A stretch of DNA of 64,000 nt from Streptomyces rhizosphaerihabitans (lineage in GTDB: Bacteria; Actinomycetota; Actinomycetes; Streptomycetales; Streptomycetaceae), in contig NZ_JAODTZ010000036.1 in the NCBI RefSeq assembly GCF_025399795.1, positions 41,704 through 105,703 of the forward strand. Direction: 5' to 3'. Below are positions 17,080 through 25,679 of the stretch, piece after piece. A program made the position numbers and the translations under genes. The notes beneath the pieces are model-generated. The model worked only from the letters and a program-made list of their open reading frames with translations. It made no database searches and was not told where the DNA came from. How positions within the stretch are numbered: the stretch's first letter is position 1; each line of letters opens with the position of its first letter.

Positions 17080-17129
17080 AGGTTCCTACCGTAGCGAGGC
17101 ATCAGCCCTTCGAGGAATGAGAGAGCGAC

Positions 17130-17774
17130 GTGCGTATCGGAATCCTGGGCACCGGCGTGATGGCCTCGGCACTGGCGGAGGCGTGGACGCGACGTGGACA
17201 TCACGTCCTCGTCGGAGGCCGTTCACAGGACAAGGCTCGGGCGATCGCCGAGCGGCTCGGCGACGCGGTCGAGGCGGTCGACCCCGTGCAGGTGGCCAGG
17301 GCGAGCGATGCCGTGGTCGTGGCAGTGGCATGGGAGGGGCTCGACCAGGTGCTCGCTCTCGCCGAGGCCGACGAGGGGTCGTTGGCGGGCAAGGCCGTGA
17401 TCGACTGCACCAACGCAGTCGACTACACCTCCGGCCTGCTCAAGCCGCCCACCGGGTCGGTCGTACAGCACATCGCCGAGCGAGCCGTAGGCAGCCGGGT
17501 GGTCAAGGCGTTGCACCTGTTCGCGGGAACGGGCTGGCTGGCGCCGACGCCGTCGGGGCAACCGAAGCGGACCGTGGCGATGTGCGGCGACGACGACGCG
17601 GCGCTCGGCATCGCCGCCGAACTGATCCGCGACCTCGGTGGCGTGCCCGCCGTGATAGGCGGACTGGAGCACGCCCGGCAGCTTGAAGACGTGGCGGGTT
17701 TCGTCATGCGGCTGGTCGCGGCGGGCCACAACCCAGTCACCGCCGTGCCCGTCGTCGACCGGTCGCAGGACTGA
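17130..17774 (+). CDS. NADP-dependent oxidoreductase (F420/NADP reductase-like)
   Basis: Protein of 214 residues. It opens with MRIGILGTGVMASALA, the Rossmann GxGxxxxxL dinucleotide fold, then LVGGRSQDKA, where Arg after the second strand favours NADP. AVIDCTNAVDY and VKALHLFAGTGWLAP follow the pattern of NADPH:F420 reductase-like proteins (DUF2088-free, about 210 residues). Electron partner unknown. GTG start at 17130 with a purine-rich GAGAG upstream. It is transcribed away from the HxlR gene across the palindromic operator, so it is the likely regulated gene. Confidence 0.8.
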   Translation: MRIGILGTGVMASALAEAWTRRGHHVLVGGRSQDKARAIAERLGDAVEAVDPVQVARASDAVVVAVAWEGLDQVLALAEADEGSLAGKAVIDCTNAVDYTSGLLKPPTGSVVQHIAERAVGSRVVKALHLFAGTGWLAPTPSGQPKRTVAMCGDDDAALGIAAELIRDLGGVPAVIGGLEHARQLEDVAGFVMRLVAAGHNPVTAVPVVDRSQD

Positions 17775-17925
17775 CCACGTCGCTCGTCGCATGCGCTGCG
17801 AGACGACCGGCACTCGCACCCGGCAGCACCCATCCGGGGTCAGGCAGTGCGGTCACGATCTCCGCCGGACTGCGGGCCGGATCGAGGCACTCATGCCGGC
17901 CCGGATAAGTGTCTACGATTTCGGC

Positions 17926-18858
17926 ATGCAGCGCAGCGATGTCACGAGTGACGACGGCACTTGGGTGGGCCTGTCCCTGGACGTACAGGATCGCCGTCTG
18001 CCAGGGCTGTGCGTGTTCAGTGCCGGGGCGCGGCTGCTGGTCTCCCGGCGGTCGCGCCCTGTGCTGCTTGCCGTTGTCGACGAGCAACTCCAGGGCGTGG
18101 ACTTCTGGCGCACCGACGAGTACCGCTCCGTCGTTCCCCCGTTGCGCGCCGATGCGGGGCGTGCCCTGGCGGGCAGCCCGCAACGATGGGCCCACCGCTT
18201 CGCGCAGTACCTCATCGACTCGCTGGACAGCCCGCTGCACGAGGGCCGATGGCTGCTCTCATGCCAGAATCCGCTCCTGCGGTGGCGCCACGCCGATACT
18301 TCACACGCCGAGTACTGGCGCTCGATGCTCATCGACGGCCATCCGGACGGCTACATCGACTGGTTCTTCCACTCCTGGGGGTGGGAGGTCCTTCCGCTGC
18401 GGCCGATGCCCGATAGCGACGACAGCCGGGTCAAGGCGTACCGCAAGCAGGCCCGGGAAGGAACGCTCCCACCCGTCCTGCTGTGGTGGGTCAGCGGCCT
18501 GGACTGCCATCTCGTCCTGGACGGCCACGCCCGGCTCGCGGCGGCGATCGCCGAATCCGTCGAGCCTCCGCTGCTGCAGTTGCACCGCACGGTGCCGCGC
18601 GATGACCTGGCCGCGCGCATCGATGAGGCAGTGGGCTTCTACGAGGACGAACTGGCACGCTTCGCCGAACTCCGCGCGGTCCACGGTCCCACTGTCCCGG
18701 ACGGTGCCGCCACCACCGGCCCTCAGCTCGTCCGCCTCCTCCACGACCTGAACACCGCGCAACAGCCGAGCTGGGCCTGGCCCCTGTCCGGCGGGGAGGC
18801 CCAGTGGCGCCGCATTGCACGCCAGGTGACCGCCGGCCAGGACTGGCCCCGTACCTGA
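17926..18858 (+). CDS. Uncharacterised protein with ParB-like DGHARLAAA motif
   Basis: Protein of 310 residues not assigned to a known family. Around residues 195-215 it reads LLWWVSGLDCHLVLDGHARL followed by AAAIAES, which resembles the ParB/sulfiredoxin nucleotide-binding motif (DGHxRLxA). The first half contains paired aromatic segments (YWRSMLIDGHPDGYIDWFFH). A -10 box TACGAT at 17914-17919 lies 6 nt before the ATG, fitting a leaderless start; ATG 17893 is an alternative. No membrane segment or signal peptide. Third positions are G/C rich throughout, so it is a real gene. Confidence 0.7.
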   Translation: MQRSDVTSDDGTWVGLSLDVQDRRLPGLCVFSAGARLLVSRRSRPVLLAVVDEQLQGVDFWRTDEYRSVVPPLRADAGRALAGSPQRWAHRFAQYLIDSLDSPLHEGRWLLSCQNPLLRWRHADTSHAEYWRSMLIDGHPDGYIDWFFHSWGWEVLPLRPMPDSDDSRVKAYRKQAREGTLPPVLLWWVSGLDCHLVLDGHARLAAAIAESVEPPLLQLHRTVPRDDLAARIDEAVGFYEDELARFAELRAVHGPTVPDGAATTGPQLVRLLHDLNTAQQPSWAWPLSGGEAQWRRIARQVTAGQDWPRT

Positions 18859-19040
18859 GCCCTGCCGGATCCCTCCATCACTGGTGACAGGGTGTGGTGG
18901 ATTCGCCGCTGGACGAGGATGCTGCTGCGCGTCCGAAGATATGGGTAGGGACATGCAGGACGGGCCGCCGCAGAAGAGGGCGGGGCATACCGCGGCGGCG
19001 TCCACGATGCTGCGGTCGGCCATTGGCGAGGAGACGCCAC

Positions 19041-20063
19041 ATGAGGATCATCGTCACGGGTGCGTCAGGATTCCTCGGGCGTCTGCTGGTCGGGCGCCTG
19101 CTGCGGACGCGGACGTTCGACGGCGTACCGATCACCCGGTTGGTCCTCGTCGACCACGTCGTCGGGCCGGGCTTCGCGTCGGCGGACGACCCGCTTGTGG
19201 ACGTGGTGCACGGTGATCTGACCGACCGTCTCGATGACGTGTTCGCCGAGCCGGTTGACGTGGTGTTCCATCTTGCCGCTGCCGTGTCGGCCGAGTGCGA
19301 GGCGGACTTCGACCTGGGTATGGGCGCGAACCTCGACACCACTCGTGCTCTGCTGGAGGCGGCTCGGGCGCAGTCGCCGGCCGGCGGGGCCGTACCGCGG
19401 ATGCTGTTTGCCAGCAGCCTCGCCGTCTATGGCTCCACCCCGGAGCTTCCCCTGCCGTCCGTGGTCAGCGAGGCGACTGTGCCCCTGCCTCAGTCGAGTT
19501 ACGGAACGCAGAAACTCGTGTGCGAACACCTGATCGCGGACTTCACTCGCCGTGGCTTCATCGACGGCCGGGTCGTCCGACTGATGACCGTCGTGGTGCG
19601 GCCCGGGCGGCCGAACGCGGCTGCCTCGGGCTTCCTGTCCTCCATCATCCGCGAGCCACTCGCCCGACTCCCCGCAACCTGTCCCGTGGCCCCCGGCACG
19701 CAGGTGGCCCTGGCCTCGCCGCGACGCACCATCGAGGGAATCCTCCGTGTCGCGGAGGCCGAGCGCGGCACCGGACCGGGACGCCTGGAGGGTCGCCTGC
19801 CGGTCAACCTTCCCGCACTCACGGTCGGCGTCGCCGAGATGCTCGCCACGCTGCGACAGGTGGCCGGCTCCGCCGCCACCGACCTGGTGACCTTCACACC
19901 CGACCCTGCCATCGCGGCCGTCGTCGGTTCGTGGCCGGCCGTCATCGACAACCGGCGCGCCGCCGGGCTCGGTCTGGAGCCCGACCCGAGTTTCCTGTCA
20001 GTGGTCCAGGACTACGTGACAGATCACCCCGACGCGGTCACCCTTCACCGCCCTCGCGGGTAA
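19041..20063 (+). CDS. denD: D-erythronate dehydrogenase
   Basis: Protein of 340 residues of the extended SDR family. TGASGFLG at 6-13 binds NAD; the catalytic set is S126 (FASSLAVYG), Y154 and K158 (SSYGTQK). The stretch DFTRRGFIDGRVVRL, followed by RPGRPNAAASGF and IREPL, is specific to DenD-type enzymes, which oxidise D-erythronate to 2-oxo-tetronate. The usual partners (OtnK kinase, OtnC/OtnI) are not nearby, so the pathway is incomplete in this window. The ATG at 19041 has GAGGAG about 8 nt upstream. It precedes the arabinofuranosidase gene by 255 bp, with separate control. Confidence 0.82.
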   Translation: MRIIVTGASGFLGRLLVGRLLRTRTFDGVPITRLVLVDHVVGPGFASADDPLVDVVHGDLTDRLDDVFAEPVDVVFHLAAAVSAECEADFDLGMGANLDTTRALLEAARAQSPAGGAVPRMLFASSLAVYGSTPELPLPSVVSEATVPLPQSSYGTQKLVCEHLIADFTRRGFIDGRVVRLMTVVVRPGRPNAAASGFLSSIIREPLARLPATCPVAPGTQVALASPRRTIEGILRVAEAERGTGPGRLEGRLPVNLPALTVGVAEMLATLRQVAGSAATDLVTFTPDPAIAAVVGSWPAVIDNRRAAGLGLEPDPSFLSVVQDYVTDHPDAVTLHRPRG

Positions 20064-20163
20064 CGCTGACGCCGCTGCCCGGGTGATCGCGCGGGTGCTC
20101 TTCGTGGCGCGCGTGAACTCTGGACAGGCGGACCTGGCCGTGCTGTCATGTCCGCGGCACCAT

Positions 20164-20179
20164 TTCCAACGTTGTAGAA
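20164..20179. promoter_or_regulatory. LacI-type operator, distal copy
   Basis: ttccaacgttgtagaa has the perfect core CAACGTTG (20167-20174) with partly matching flanks. It lies about 150 bp before the GH127 start and about 100 bp from the proximal copy, a spacing that would allow looping. Confidence 0.5.
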
Positions 20180-20239
20180 GATCGCAGCGCTTCCCGCCTC
20201 CTTCCGCATTCACGCTGTGGATCCGCTTCTGGATGATCC

Positions 20240-20279
20240 GGCGTTGTCCGGCGTTGTCCGATAAAGAGACAACGTTGTC
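20240..20279. promoter_or_regulatory. LacI-type operator, proximal copy, with tandem half sites
   Basis: A perfect 12-bp palindrome gacaacgttgtc (20268-20279) is preceded by two exact tandem copies of the 10-mer gcgttgtccg, each carrying the half site cgttgtc. It lies 39 bp before the GH127 start, placing it over or just after the promoter. CAACGTTG-like cores suit LacI/GalR repressors, but no such repressor is encoded in this window. Confidence 0.55.
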
Positions 20280-20318
20280 GCACTGCAAGCCGACTCCTCT
20301 CGAAGGCAGGTCACCCGC

Positions 20319-22718
20319 ATGTCAATGAGCAGGCGGAAAATCCTCGGTATGGGCTCCAGCGCCTTGGGAGCCGCGGCTCTCGGAGTCACTTTCGCGGGAG
20401 GTGCGGCCGCGGCTCCCCAACCGCGAGCCGAAACGCAGGTGCCCGACCGATTCCAGAAGCTGCCGCCCGGCAGTGTGGTCGCCCGTGGCTGGCTCGCCGG
20501 CCAACTCCGTTTGCAGCTCGACGGATTGTGCGGCACGTACGAAAACCTCTCGCACTTCCTCGACCTCTCCACCACCGGCTGGGTTCACCCCGAGCGCAAC
20601 GCCTGGGAGGAGGTGCCGTACTGGCTGCGCGGCTACATACCGCTGGCCATCGCCACAGGGGACGCACACGCGCTGACCCGCTCGCGCGAGTGGGTGGACG
20701 GGATCCTCGCAACCCAGGACAGCGACGGCTTCTTCGGACCGCGCGCCTTACGCACCGCACTCAACGGCGGCCCGGACTTCTGGCCTTTCCTGCCGCTCCT
20801 GCAGGCCCTGCGGACACACGAGGAGTACACCCACGACCAGCGGGTCGTGCCGTTCCTGGTCCGTTTCCTTCGCTACATGAACGCCCAGGGGCCGGGCGCC
20901 TTCAACACCAGCTGGGTGTCCTACCGTTGGGGTGACGGTCTCGACATCGTCGTATGGCTCCACCGCCGGACCGGCGAGGCGTTCCTGCTCGATCTCGCCG
21001 CCAAGATGCACACCTACGGCGTCGACTGGACCGGCGCCACCCCGAGTCGGCACAACGTGAACATCGCCCAGGGCTTCCGGGAGCCCGCTCAGTATGCCCA
21101 GTTGACCGGTTCCGCCGATCTCACCCGGGCCACCTATCGTGCCTACGACGCCGTCATGGGCACCTACGGACGGTTCCCCGGTGGCGGGTTGGCCGGCGAC
21201 GAGAACTTCCGCCCCGGTTTCACAGACCCCCGGCAGGGCTTCGAGACCTGCGGCATTGTCGAATTCATGGCCAGCCACGAGCTGTTGACCCGGATCACCG
21301 GCGATCCGGTGTGGGCGGACCGCTGTGAGGACCTGGCCTTCAACATGCTCCCGGCCTCCCTCGACCCCGACGGAAAATCCGTTCACTACATCACCAGCGC
21401 CAACAGCGTCGACCTCGACAACCGTCCCAAGACGCAAGGGCAGTTCCAGAACGGCTTCGCCATGCAGGCCTTCCAGGCCGGCGTCGACCAGTACCGGTGC
21501 TGTCCGCACAACTACGGCATGGGCTGGCCGTACTTCACCGAGGAACTCTGGCTCGCCAGTGCCGACGGCGGTCTCGCCGCCGCGCTCTACGCTCCGAGCA
21601 GGGTCCGAGCCACGGTCGCCGGCGGAACGACGGTCACCGTCACCGAAGAAACGGGCTATCCCTTCGAGGACACGGTCACCCTCACCGTCTCCACGCCCCG
21701 TCCCGTGCGCTTCCCCCTGCAGTTGCGCGTGCCGGGCTGGTGCAAAGGGCCGCGGCTACAGGTCAACGGCACTTCAGTGGCGGCCTCGGACGGGCCGTCC
21801 TGGGCGCGGGTGGAGCGAACCTGGCGCGACGGCGACGTCGTCCGTCTGCAGTTGCCTCAGCAGGCCAAGCTGCGTTCCTGGCCCGGCCAGCACGGCGCAG
21901 TCGGCGTCGACAGAGGTCCGCTGGCCTACTCTCTGAAGATCGGCGAACGCTACGACCGCTACGCGGGAGATGACACGTTCCCCGCATACGAGGTCCACGC
22001 GACCACCGCATGGAACTACGGTCTCCTCCCCGAGACCCCGCTGACGCCCGTACAGACCAGTGCTGTCGTGCCGGATCAGCCGTTCACTCCCGGCACGACG
22101 CCTCTGCACATCTCGGCGCAGGTCCGGAAGATCCCGGAGTGGGTCGCGGACGACGAACATGTCGTCGCACCGCTCCAGGACAGTCCCGCCCGCAGCGAGG
22201 CTCCAGTGGAGACGGTCACCCTCATCCCCATGGGCTCCGCGCGGCTTCGCATCACGTCTTTCCCCACGGCGGCACCCGACGGCCGGGCCTGGACGCCGGA
22301 ACCACCCTTCCGCAGGCTCGCCAACAAGAACAGCGGAAAGGTCCTCGCCGTCGACGGGATGTCCACCGAGAACAGCGCACGCGTCGTGCAGTTCGACAAC
22401 ACGGGGACGGGTGACCACGCCTGGCAGCTCGTCGACAAGGGGGACGGCTGGTATCTGATCCGCAACGGCAACAGTGGCAAGGTACTTGGCGTCGACCGCA
22501 TGTCCATGGACAACAGCGCGATCGTCGTGCAATTCGAGGACAACGGAACAGACGATCACTTGTGGACTCTGGTCGCCAACGGCGACGGCTGGTATCGCAT
22601 CCGCAACAAGAACAGCGGCAAAGTCCTAGGCGTGGACCGGATGTCCACCGACAACAGCGCGCAGGTGGTCCAGTTCGACGACAACGGAACGGCCGACCAC
22701 TTGTGGCGGTTCCTGTGA
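20319..22718 (+). CDS. Secreted GH127 beta-L-arabinofuranosidase with ricin-type repeats
   Basis: Protein of 799 residues. SRRKILGMGSSALGAAALG is a twin-arginine-like export signal with cleavage after AGGAAAA. Residues 45-640 are a GH127 (DUF1680) domain: E309 and C311 (FETCGIVEF) plus C394 and C395 (RCCPHN) match the Zn-binding cluster and Cys nucleophile of HypBA1, and E295 is a candidate acid/base. The C-terminus has three repeats of about 42 residues (NKNSGKVLGVDRMSTDNSA, DHLWRF) of the ricin-lectin/CBM13 type. Expected role: release of beta-L-arabinofuranose from plant glycans outside the cell. ATG with GGCAGG 10 nt upstream. LacI-type sites precede it. Confidence 0.9.
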   Translation: MSMSRRKILGMGSSALGAAALGVTFAGGAAAAPQPRAETQVPDRFQKLPPGSVVARGWLAGQLRLQLDGLCGTYENLSHFLDLSTTGWVHPERNAWEEVPYWLRGYIPLAIATGDAHALTRSREWVDGILATQDSDGFFGPRALRTALNGGPDFWPFLPLLQALRTHEEYTHDQRVVPFLVRFLRYMNAQGPGAFNTSWVSYRWGDGLDIVVWLHRRTGEAFLLDLAAKMHTYGVDWTGATPSRHNVNIAQGFREPAQYAQLTGSADLTRATYRAYDAVMGTYGRFPGGGLAGDENFRPGFTDPRQGFETCGIVEFMASHELLTRITGDPVWADRCEDLAFNMLPASLDPDGKSVHYITSANSVDLDNRPKTQGQFQNGFAMQAFQAGVDQYRCCPHNYGMGWPYFTEELWLASADGGLAAALYAPSRVRATVAGGTTVTVTEETGYPFEDTVTLTVSTPRPVRFPLQLRVPGWCKGPRLQVNGTSVAASDGPSWARVERTWRDGDVVRLQLPQQAKLRSWPGQHGAVGVDRGPLAYSLKIGERYDRYAGDDTFPAYEVHATTAWNYGLLPETPLTPVQTSAVVPDQPFTPGTTPLHISAQVRKIPEWVADDEHVVAPLQDSPARSEAPVETVTLIPMGSARLRITSFPTAAPDGRAWTPEPPFRRLANKNSGKVLAVDGMSTENSARVVQFDNTGTGDHAWQLVDKGDGWYLIRNGNSGKVLGVDRMSMDNSAIVVQFEDNGTDDHLWTLVANGDGWYRIRNKNSGKVLGVDRMSTDNSAQVVQFDDNGTADHLWRFL

Positions 22719-22849
22719 ACTCCTGAGCCAGGCGCGGCGATGGACCAGCGGTCGTGGCCCGGAGTCTCATTGGCCGCGGCAACCGGCTTGGCCCGTTCCT
22801 GCAAGCCGGCTGCTGCGACGCCGAGTGGGCCGGCCTCAGCGCGTCGCTG

Positions 22850-23287
22850 TCATGCGCGGCCGTCCGTCGCGGTCGCTGTGGGCGCCTTGTGGTGGGCGTG
22901 CGGGGTGAAATACGCGGGTGCGTGGTCGATCGGCAGGCCGGGTCGCCAGGCTGTGAGGATCCGGGCGCTGCACACGCACAGACCGTCAGGCAGCCGGTCC
23001 AGGGGGTACCGGGCGCAGTTGTCGGCACTCTCCTCCGGTTGCTTGGCCGGCCGGCCCTGCCAGGCGCCCACGACGGCGCCGACGGTGACCCGCACGACGT
23101 CATCGACGTGGTCGACGAGTGTGCCCAGGAGCGTGACGTCGTCGGGCCGTGTGATCAGCCCGGTTTCCTCGGCGAGTTCACGGATCACGGTCGTTTCGAG
23201 GGATTCCCCGGCTTCGACGGTTCCGCCGGGCAGTGGTCCTCTCCGTCGCGTTCCGAGAACCAGCTTCCGATCATCCCGGCGAACCTT
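22850..23287 (-). pseudogene. Nudix hydrolase lacking a start codon
   Basis: The frame contains a full Nudix box: GGTVEAGESLETTVIREL then AEETGL (GX5EX7REUXEEXGU). It also has KLVLGTRRRGPLP before it. Upstream the frame is closed by TAG at 23288-23290 only about 15 codons before the box, and no ATG or GTG lies between; the first GTG is inside the box. The normal N-terminal strand is therefore missing. Nudix enzymes cleave nucleoside diphosphate-linked compounds. It is most likely a 5'-truncated gene; a sequencing error or rare start is the alternative. Confidence 0.55.
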
Positions 23288-23511
23288 CTACTCTCAGGGC
23301 AGGTGAAGTTGGGCTCTCGCCCATGCCGCGGGCTCCCAGACCCCGAGCCGTGACTCACTTGTGAGGCCAGCTGGAGCCGCATCGCCGACTGCGCGGCTCC
23401 AGCCTCGCGCCCTCCAGGACGTGCAGGCGAGGCAACCCCCGCAGCCCCGCGCCGGCGTCCGGAGGGCACTCGCGCGAGGAGTGACCGGGGGGAGCCTCGG
23501 TCCCTCGCGCT

Positions 23512-23546
23512 CCCGGCCGCCGCCGCGCAGCGCGGCGGCGGCCGGG
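23512..23546. terminator. 16-bp perfect stem hairpin
   Basis: cccggccgccgccgcg / cgcggcggcggccggg with a 3-nt loop, followed by a second weaker hairpin at 23558-23586 (ctcagtgag / ctcgctgag). Both lie in the 23288-23710 gap, where I see no gene. They could shield the GNAT gene from upstream transcription or be decay from a mobile element. Confidence 0.45.
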
Positions 23547-23710
23547 CCCCGGGCGCGCTCAGTGAGATCGACTGGACCTCGCTGAGACGGGACTTCACCG
23601 GAAGCGGGACAGGTCTTCGTGAGGTGATCGTGCGCCCCGTCGTCGCAGGTACCGGCAGAGCGGACCACCAGGCCCGTGGTCGCGCTGTTGTCCTGGCGCG
23701 ACGCTGCCAG

Positions 23711-24193
23711 ATGCCTGTCATGATCGTCTTCATGGGGATAGACATAGCGTCGGCCCAGGTGGCCGACTTCCACCAGGTCTTGAGGGATCACCCCCGCTAC
23801 TGGGGTGAACGCGACCTGCGCTCTCTGCACCTTCTGGCATTGGTGCAGGAGTTCGGATCCATGTGCCTGGTTGCCCGTGCCGAGGACGGAATCCGTGGGT
23901 ACGTCTTCGGGTTTGTCACGCCGAACGGCACCGGCTACGTGCATCTGATCGCGACGCGGGACGATGCCCGTGGAACGGGTCTCGGGCGCCGTATGTACGC
24001 GGCGTTCGCTGAAGCGGCGGAGCGTCACGGTGCACGGCGGTTGAAGGCGATCACGTCCGTCGAGAACGCCGGATCAATCGCCTTCCATCGCGGCCTCGGC
24101 TTCGACGTGAGGATTGTCGACGACTACAACGGCCCCGGCCGGACCATGGCCGTCTTCCACCGAGACCTGCCGCTCGACATCTCGGCGCCCTGA
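23711..24193 (+). CDS. GNAT family N-acetyltransferase
   Basis: About 160 residues. The acetyl-CoA motif A is YVHLIATRDDARGTGLGRRM (R/Q-x-x-G-x-G/A), followed by the motif B ITSVENAGSIAFHRGLGF typical of GNAT. The acceptor is unknown. The start is uncertain: ATG 23711, 23720 and 23732 are all in frame, none with a clear ribosome site, and the frame stays open to 23624. I chose 23711 to keep the first strand. A single-domain cytoplasmic enzyme with no operon partner; the next gene is 250 bp away. Confidence 0.78.
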   Translation: MPVMIVFMGIDIASAQVADFHQVLRDHPRYWGERDLRSLHLLALVQEFGSMCLVARAEDGIRGYVFGFVTPNGTGYVHLIATRDDARGTGLGRRMYAAFAEAAERHGARRLKAITSVENAGSIAFHRGLGFDVRIVDDYNGPGRTMAVFHRDLPLDISAP

Positions 24194-24422
24194 CCGACCA
24201 GCCGCCACTGATGTCGATCCCCAAGCCGTAGGCGGGGTGGACGCGTCCGTCAGCCTCTCCTGAAATGTACCTGTCGGCCGCGGGTGGTTGTTCTTCGTGG
24301 CGAGTACCGCTTGCCTGCGCGGCTGCCGTCTGAAGGCAGGCAAGCAGGTCAGCCGCGGGCCACGAGGGGGAGCCGGGCTCGGCGGCATCGAGATCACCCA
24401 AGAAGAGCTTGCGGTCGGTAAT

Positions 24423-24447
24423 ACGATTTCGTAATATACGAAATCGT
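24423..24447. promoter_or_regulatory. MarR autoregulatory operator over -10 and start codon
   Basis: Perfect inverted repeat acgatttcgta / tacgaaatcgt with a 3-nt spacer. TAATAT at 24432-24437 inside it is a good -10 box, and the GTG start at 24446 overlaps the right arm. A repressor bound here would block both the promoter and the leaderless start. Confidence 0.72.
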
Positions 24448-24880
24448 GAAGTCCGAATCCGTATCCCCCGAACGGTCCGCGCTGCTGACCCTGCAGCGCG
24501 CGACCCACGCCACCTTGCACCTGATCGCCACCGAACTCGTCGACCTCGACCTGACCGCCTCCGAGATCAACGCACTGGCCAACCTCGCCGACGGTACGGG
24601 TCGCACCGTGTCCCAACTGGGCGCAGCCGTCGGTGCGCGTCCCACGACTCTGACGAGCGTGCTCGATCGTCTGGAGCGACGCGGGCACATCACCCGTGGC
24701 ACGCGCGCCGGTGACCGCCGCTCGGTGCTCATCGAACTCACCGAATCCGGGCACGCGACGGCAGGGCTGATCAAGCAGACGCTGAACGATCTCGAGAGGC
24801 GGGCGCTGGACGGTCTGCCCGCTGAGGCGGTCGCCGGCTTCTACGCCGTCCTGGATGCGCTGACGCGGGAGGGGAGATGA
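24446..24880 (+). CDS. MarR family transcriptional regulator
   Basis: Protein of 144 residues with the MarR winged helix: LTASEINALANLADGTGRTV, GAAVGARPTTLTSVLDRLER and GHITRGTRAGDRRSVLIELT. The last stretch, with the conserved D-R-R-S wing, is diagnostic. GTG start at 24446 appears leaderless, 8 nt after TAATAT. The operator overlaps its own start, so it probably represses itself and the gene behind it. The stop overlaps the next start (ATGA, 24877-24880), giving translational coupling. Confidence 0.9.
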   Translation: MKSESVSPERSALLTLQRATHATLHLIATELVDLDLTASEINALANLADGTGRTVSQLGAAVGARPTTLTSVLDRLERRGHITRGTRAGDRRSVLIELTESGHATAGLIKQTLNDLERRALDGLPAEAVAGFYAVLDALTREGR

Positions 24881-25314
24881 CGGCGCCCGACGACCGCGTG
24901 CACGAGGAGCCCTCGCCGTTCACGGAGTTGATGGGAGAGGTGATGGCCGACGCCGAACGCTTCGGGCACCGCCAGCACATTCACCTCACGTGGTTGGCCG
25001 TCCGGCGGAACGGAACGGCCGAGGCCGTGGACCTGGTCAGCGACGGCATCCGGCGCACCGCCCGCTACGCGGGCGTTCCGCAGAAGTACAACTCCACCGT
25101 CAGCCGTGCCTGGGTCGAGCTGGTGGGTCACCACGCGGATGAGTCGGACGCCGCCGACTTCGACAGCTTCGCGAGCGAGTGTCCCGCGCTCCTCGACAAG
25201 AAGCTGCTGACTCGTTTCTACCGGCCCGCAACGCTGGCAGACGCGGCGGCCAGGACCGGTTGGGTCGAGCCCGACCTCGCTCCCTTCCCTTGGCGTCAAG
25301 GTGTCAAGGCCTGA
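24877..25314 (+). CDS. Conserved protein co-expressed with MarR regulator, function unknown
   Basis: Protein of 145 residues, mainly helical. Recognisable conserved blocks are HRQHIHLTWLAVRRNG, GIRRTARYAGVPQKYN and TVSRAWVELVGHH. Similar small proteins are widespread in actinobacteria but I know no assigned activity; the His-rich HxHxxW start and the later HH could bind metal or cofactor, which is speculation. Its coupling to the MarR gene means it is probably induced by whatever ligand that regulator senses. No signal peptide or membrane segment. Confidence 0.7.
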   Translation: MTAPDDRVHEEPSPFTELMGEVMADAERFGHRQHIHLTWLAVRRNGTAEAVDLVSDGIRRTARYAGVPQKYNSTVSRAWVELVGHHADESDAADFDSFASECPALLDKKLLTRFYRPATLADAAARTGWVEPDLAPFPWRQGVKA

Positions 25315-25641
25315 AGGAGTGACGGGATGCGGCCTACTTCTGCTCCGTACGCTTCATCCTCCGATGTGCCGTCGTGTGCCGTTCACTTCGCGCGCTCACC
25401 GTACGTGCCGAGTCCATCCGAACGCGGTGGCAGCGGTGTGCTGGGCGAGTTCGGGCAGGCAGCTGCGAGCGGAGAGCTGAACGGCCGCCGTCGGAGCGGG
25501 CAGTTCATGGGAGATCCGGATCAGTGGCGCATGCGATGGAGGCCGTCACCGTGTCCTGCCGCGTAGGAACGGGTCGCACCAACTCCGGTACTGAGGTGCG
25601 TCGTGACGGCATGTCGGCCGGCGACCGGTTCGGGGCGCCGA
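25315..25641. other. Intergenic stretch, nothing recognised
   Basis: Convergent gap between the MarR partner gene and the serine hydrolase gene. Short frames here lack family motifs and steady third-position bias. Its right end runs into the terminator at 25642. Confidence 0.5.
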
Positions 25642-25668
25642 CACGGGCGGCGCTCGGGGCCGCCCGTG
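25642..25668 (-). terminator. Terminator of the serine hydrolase gene
   Basis: cacgggcggc / gccgcccgtg, 10-bp stem with a 7-nt loop, 11 nt after the stop codon at 25680 on the minus strand. Confidence 0.65.
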
Positions 25669-25679
25669 CCGTGTCGGGA

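Noticed and set aside
23294..24028. Minus-strand frame of 244 codons opposite the GNAT gene
   Set aside because: No motif; the plus-strand GNAT motifs are clear.
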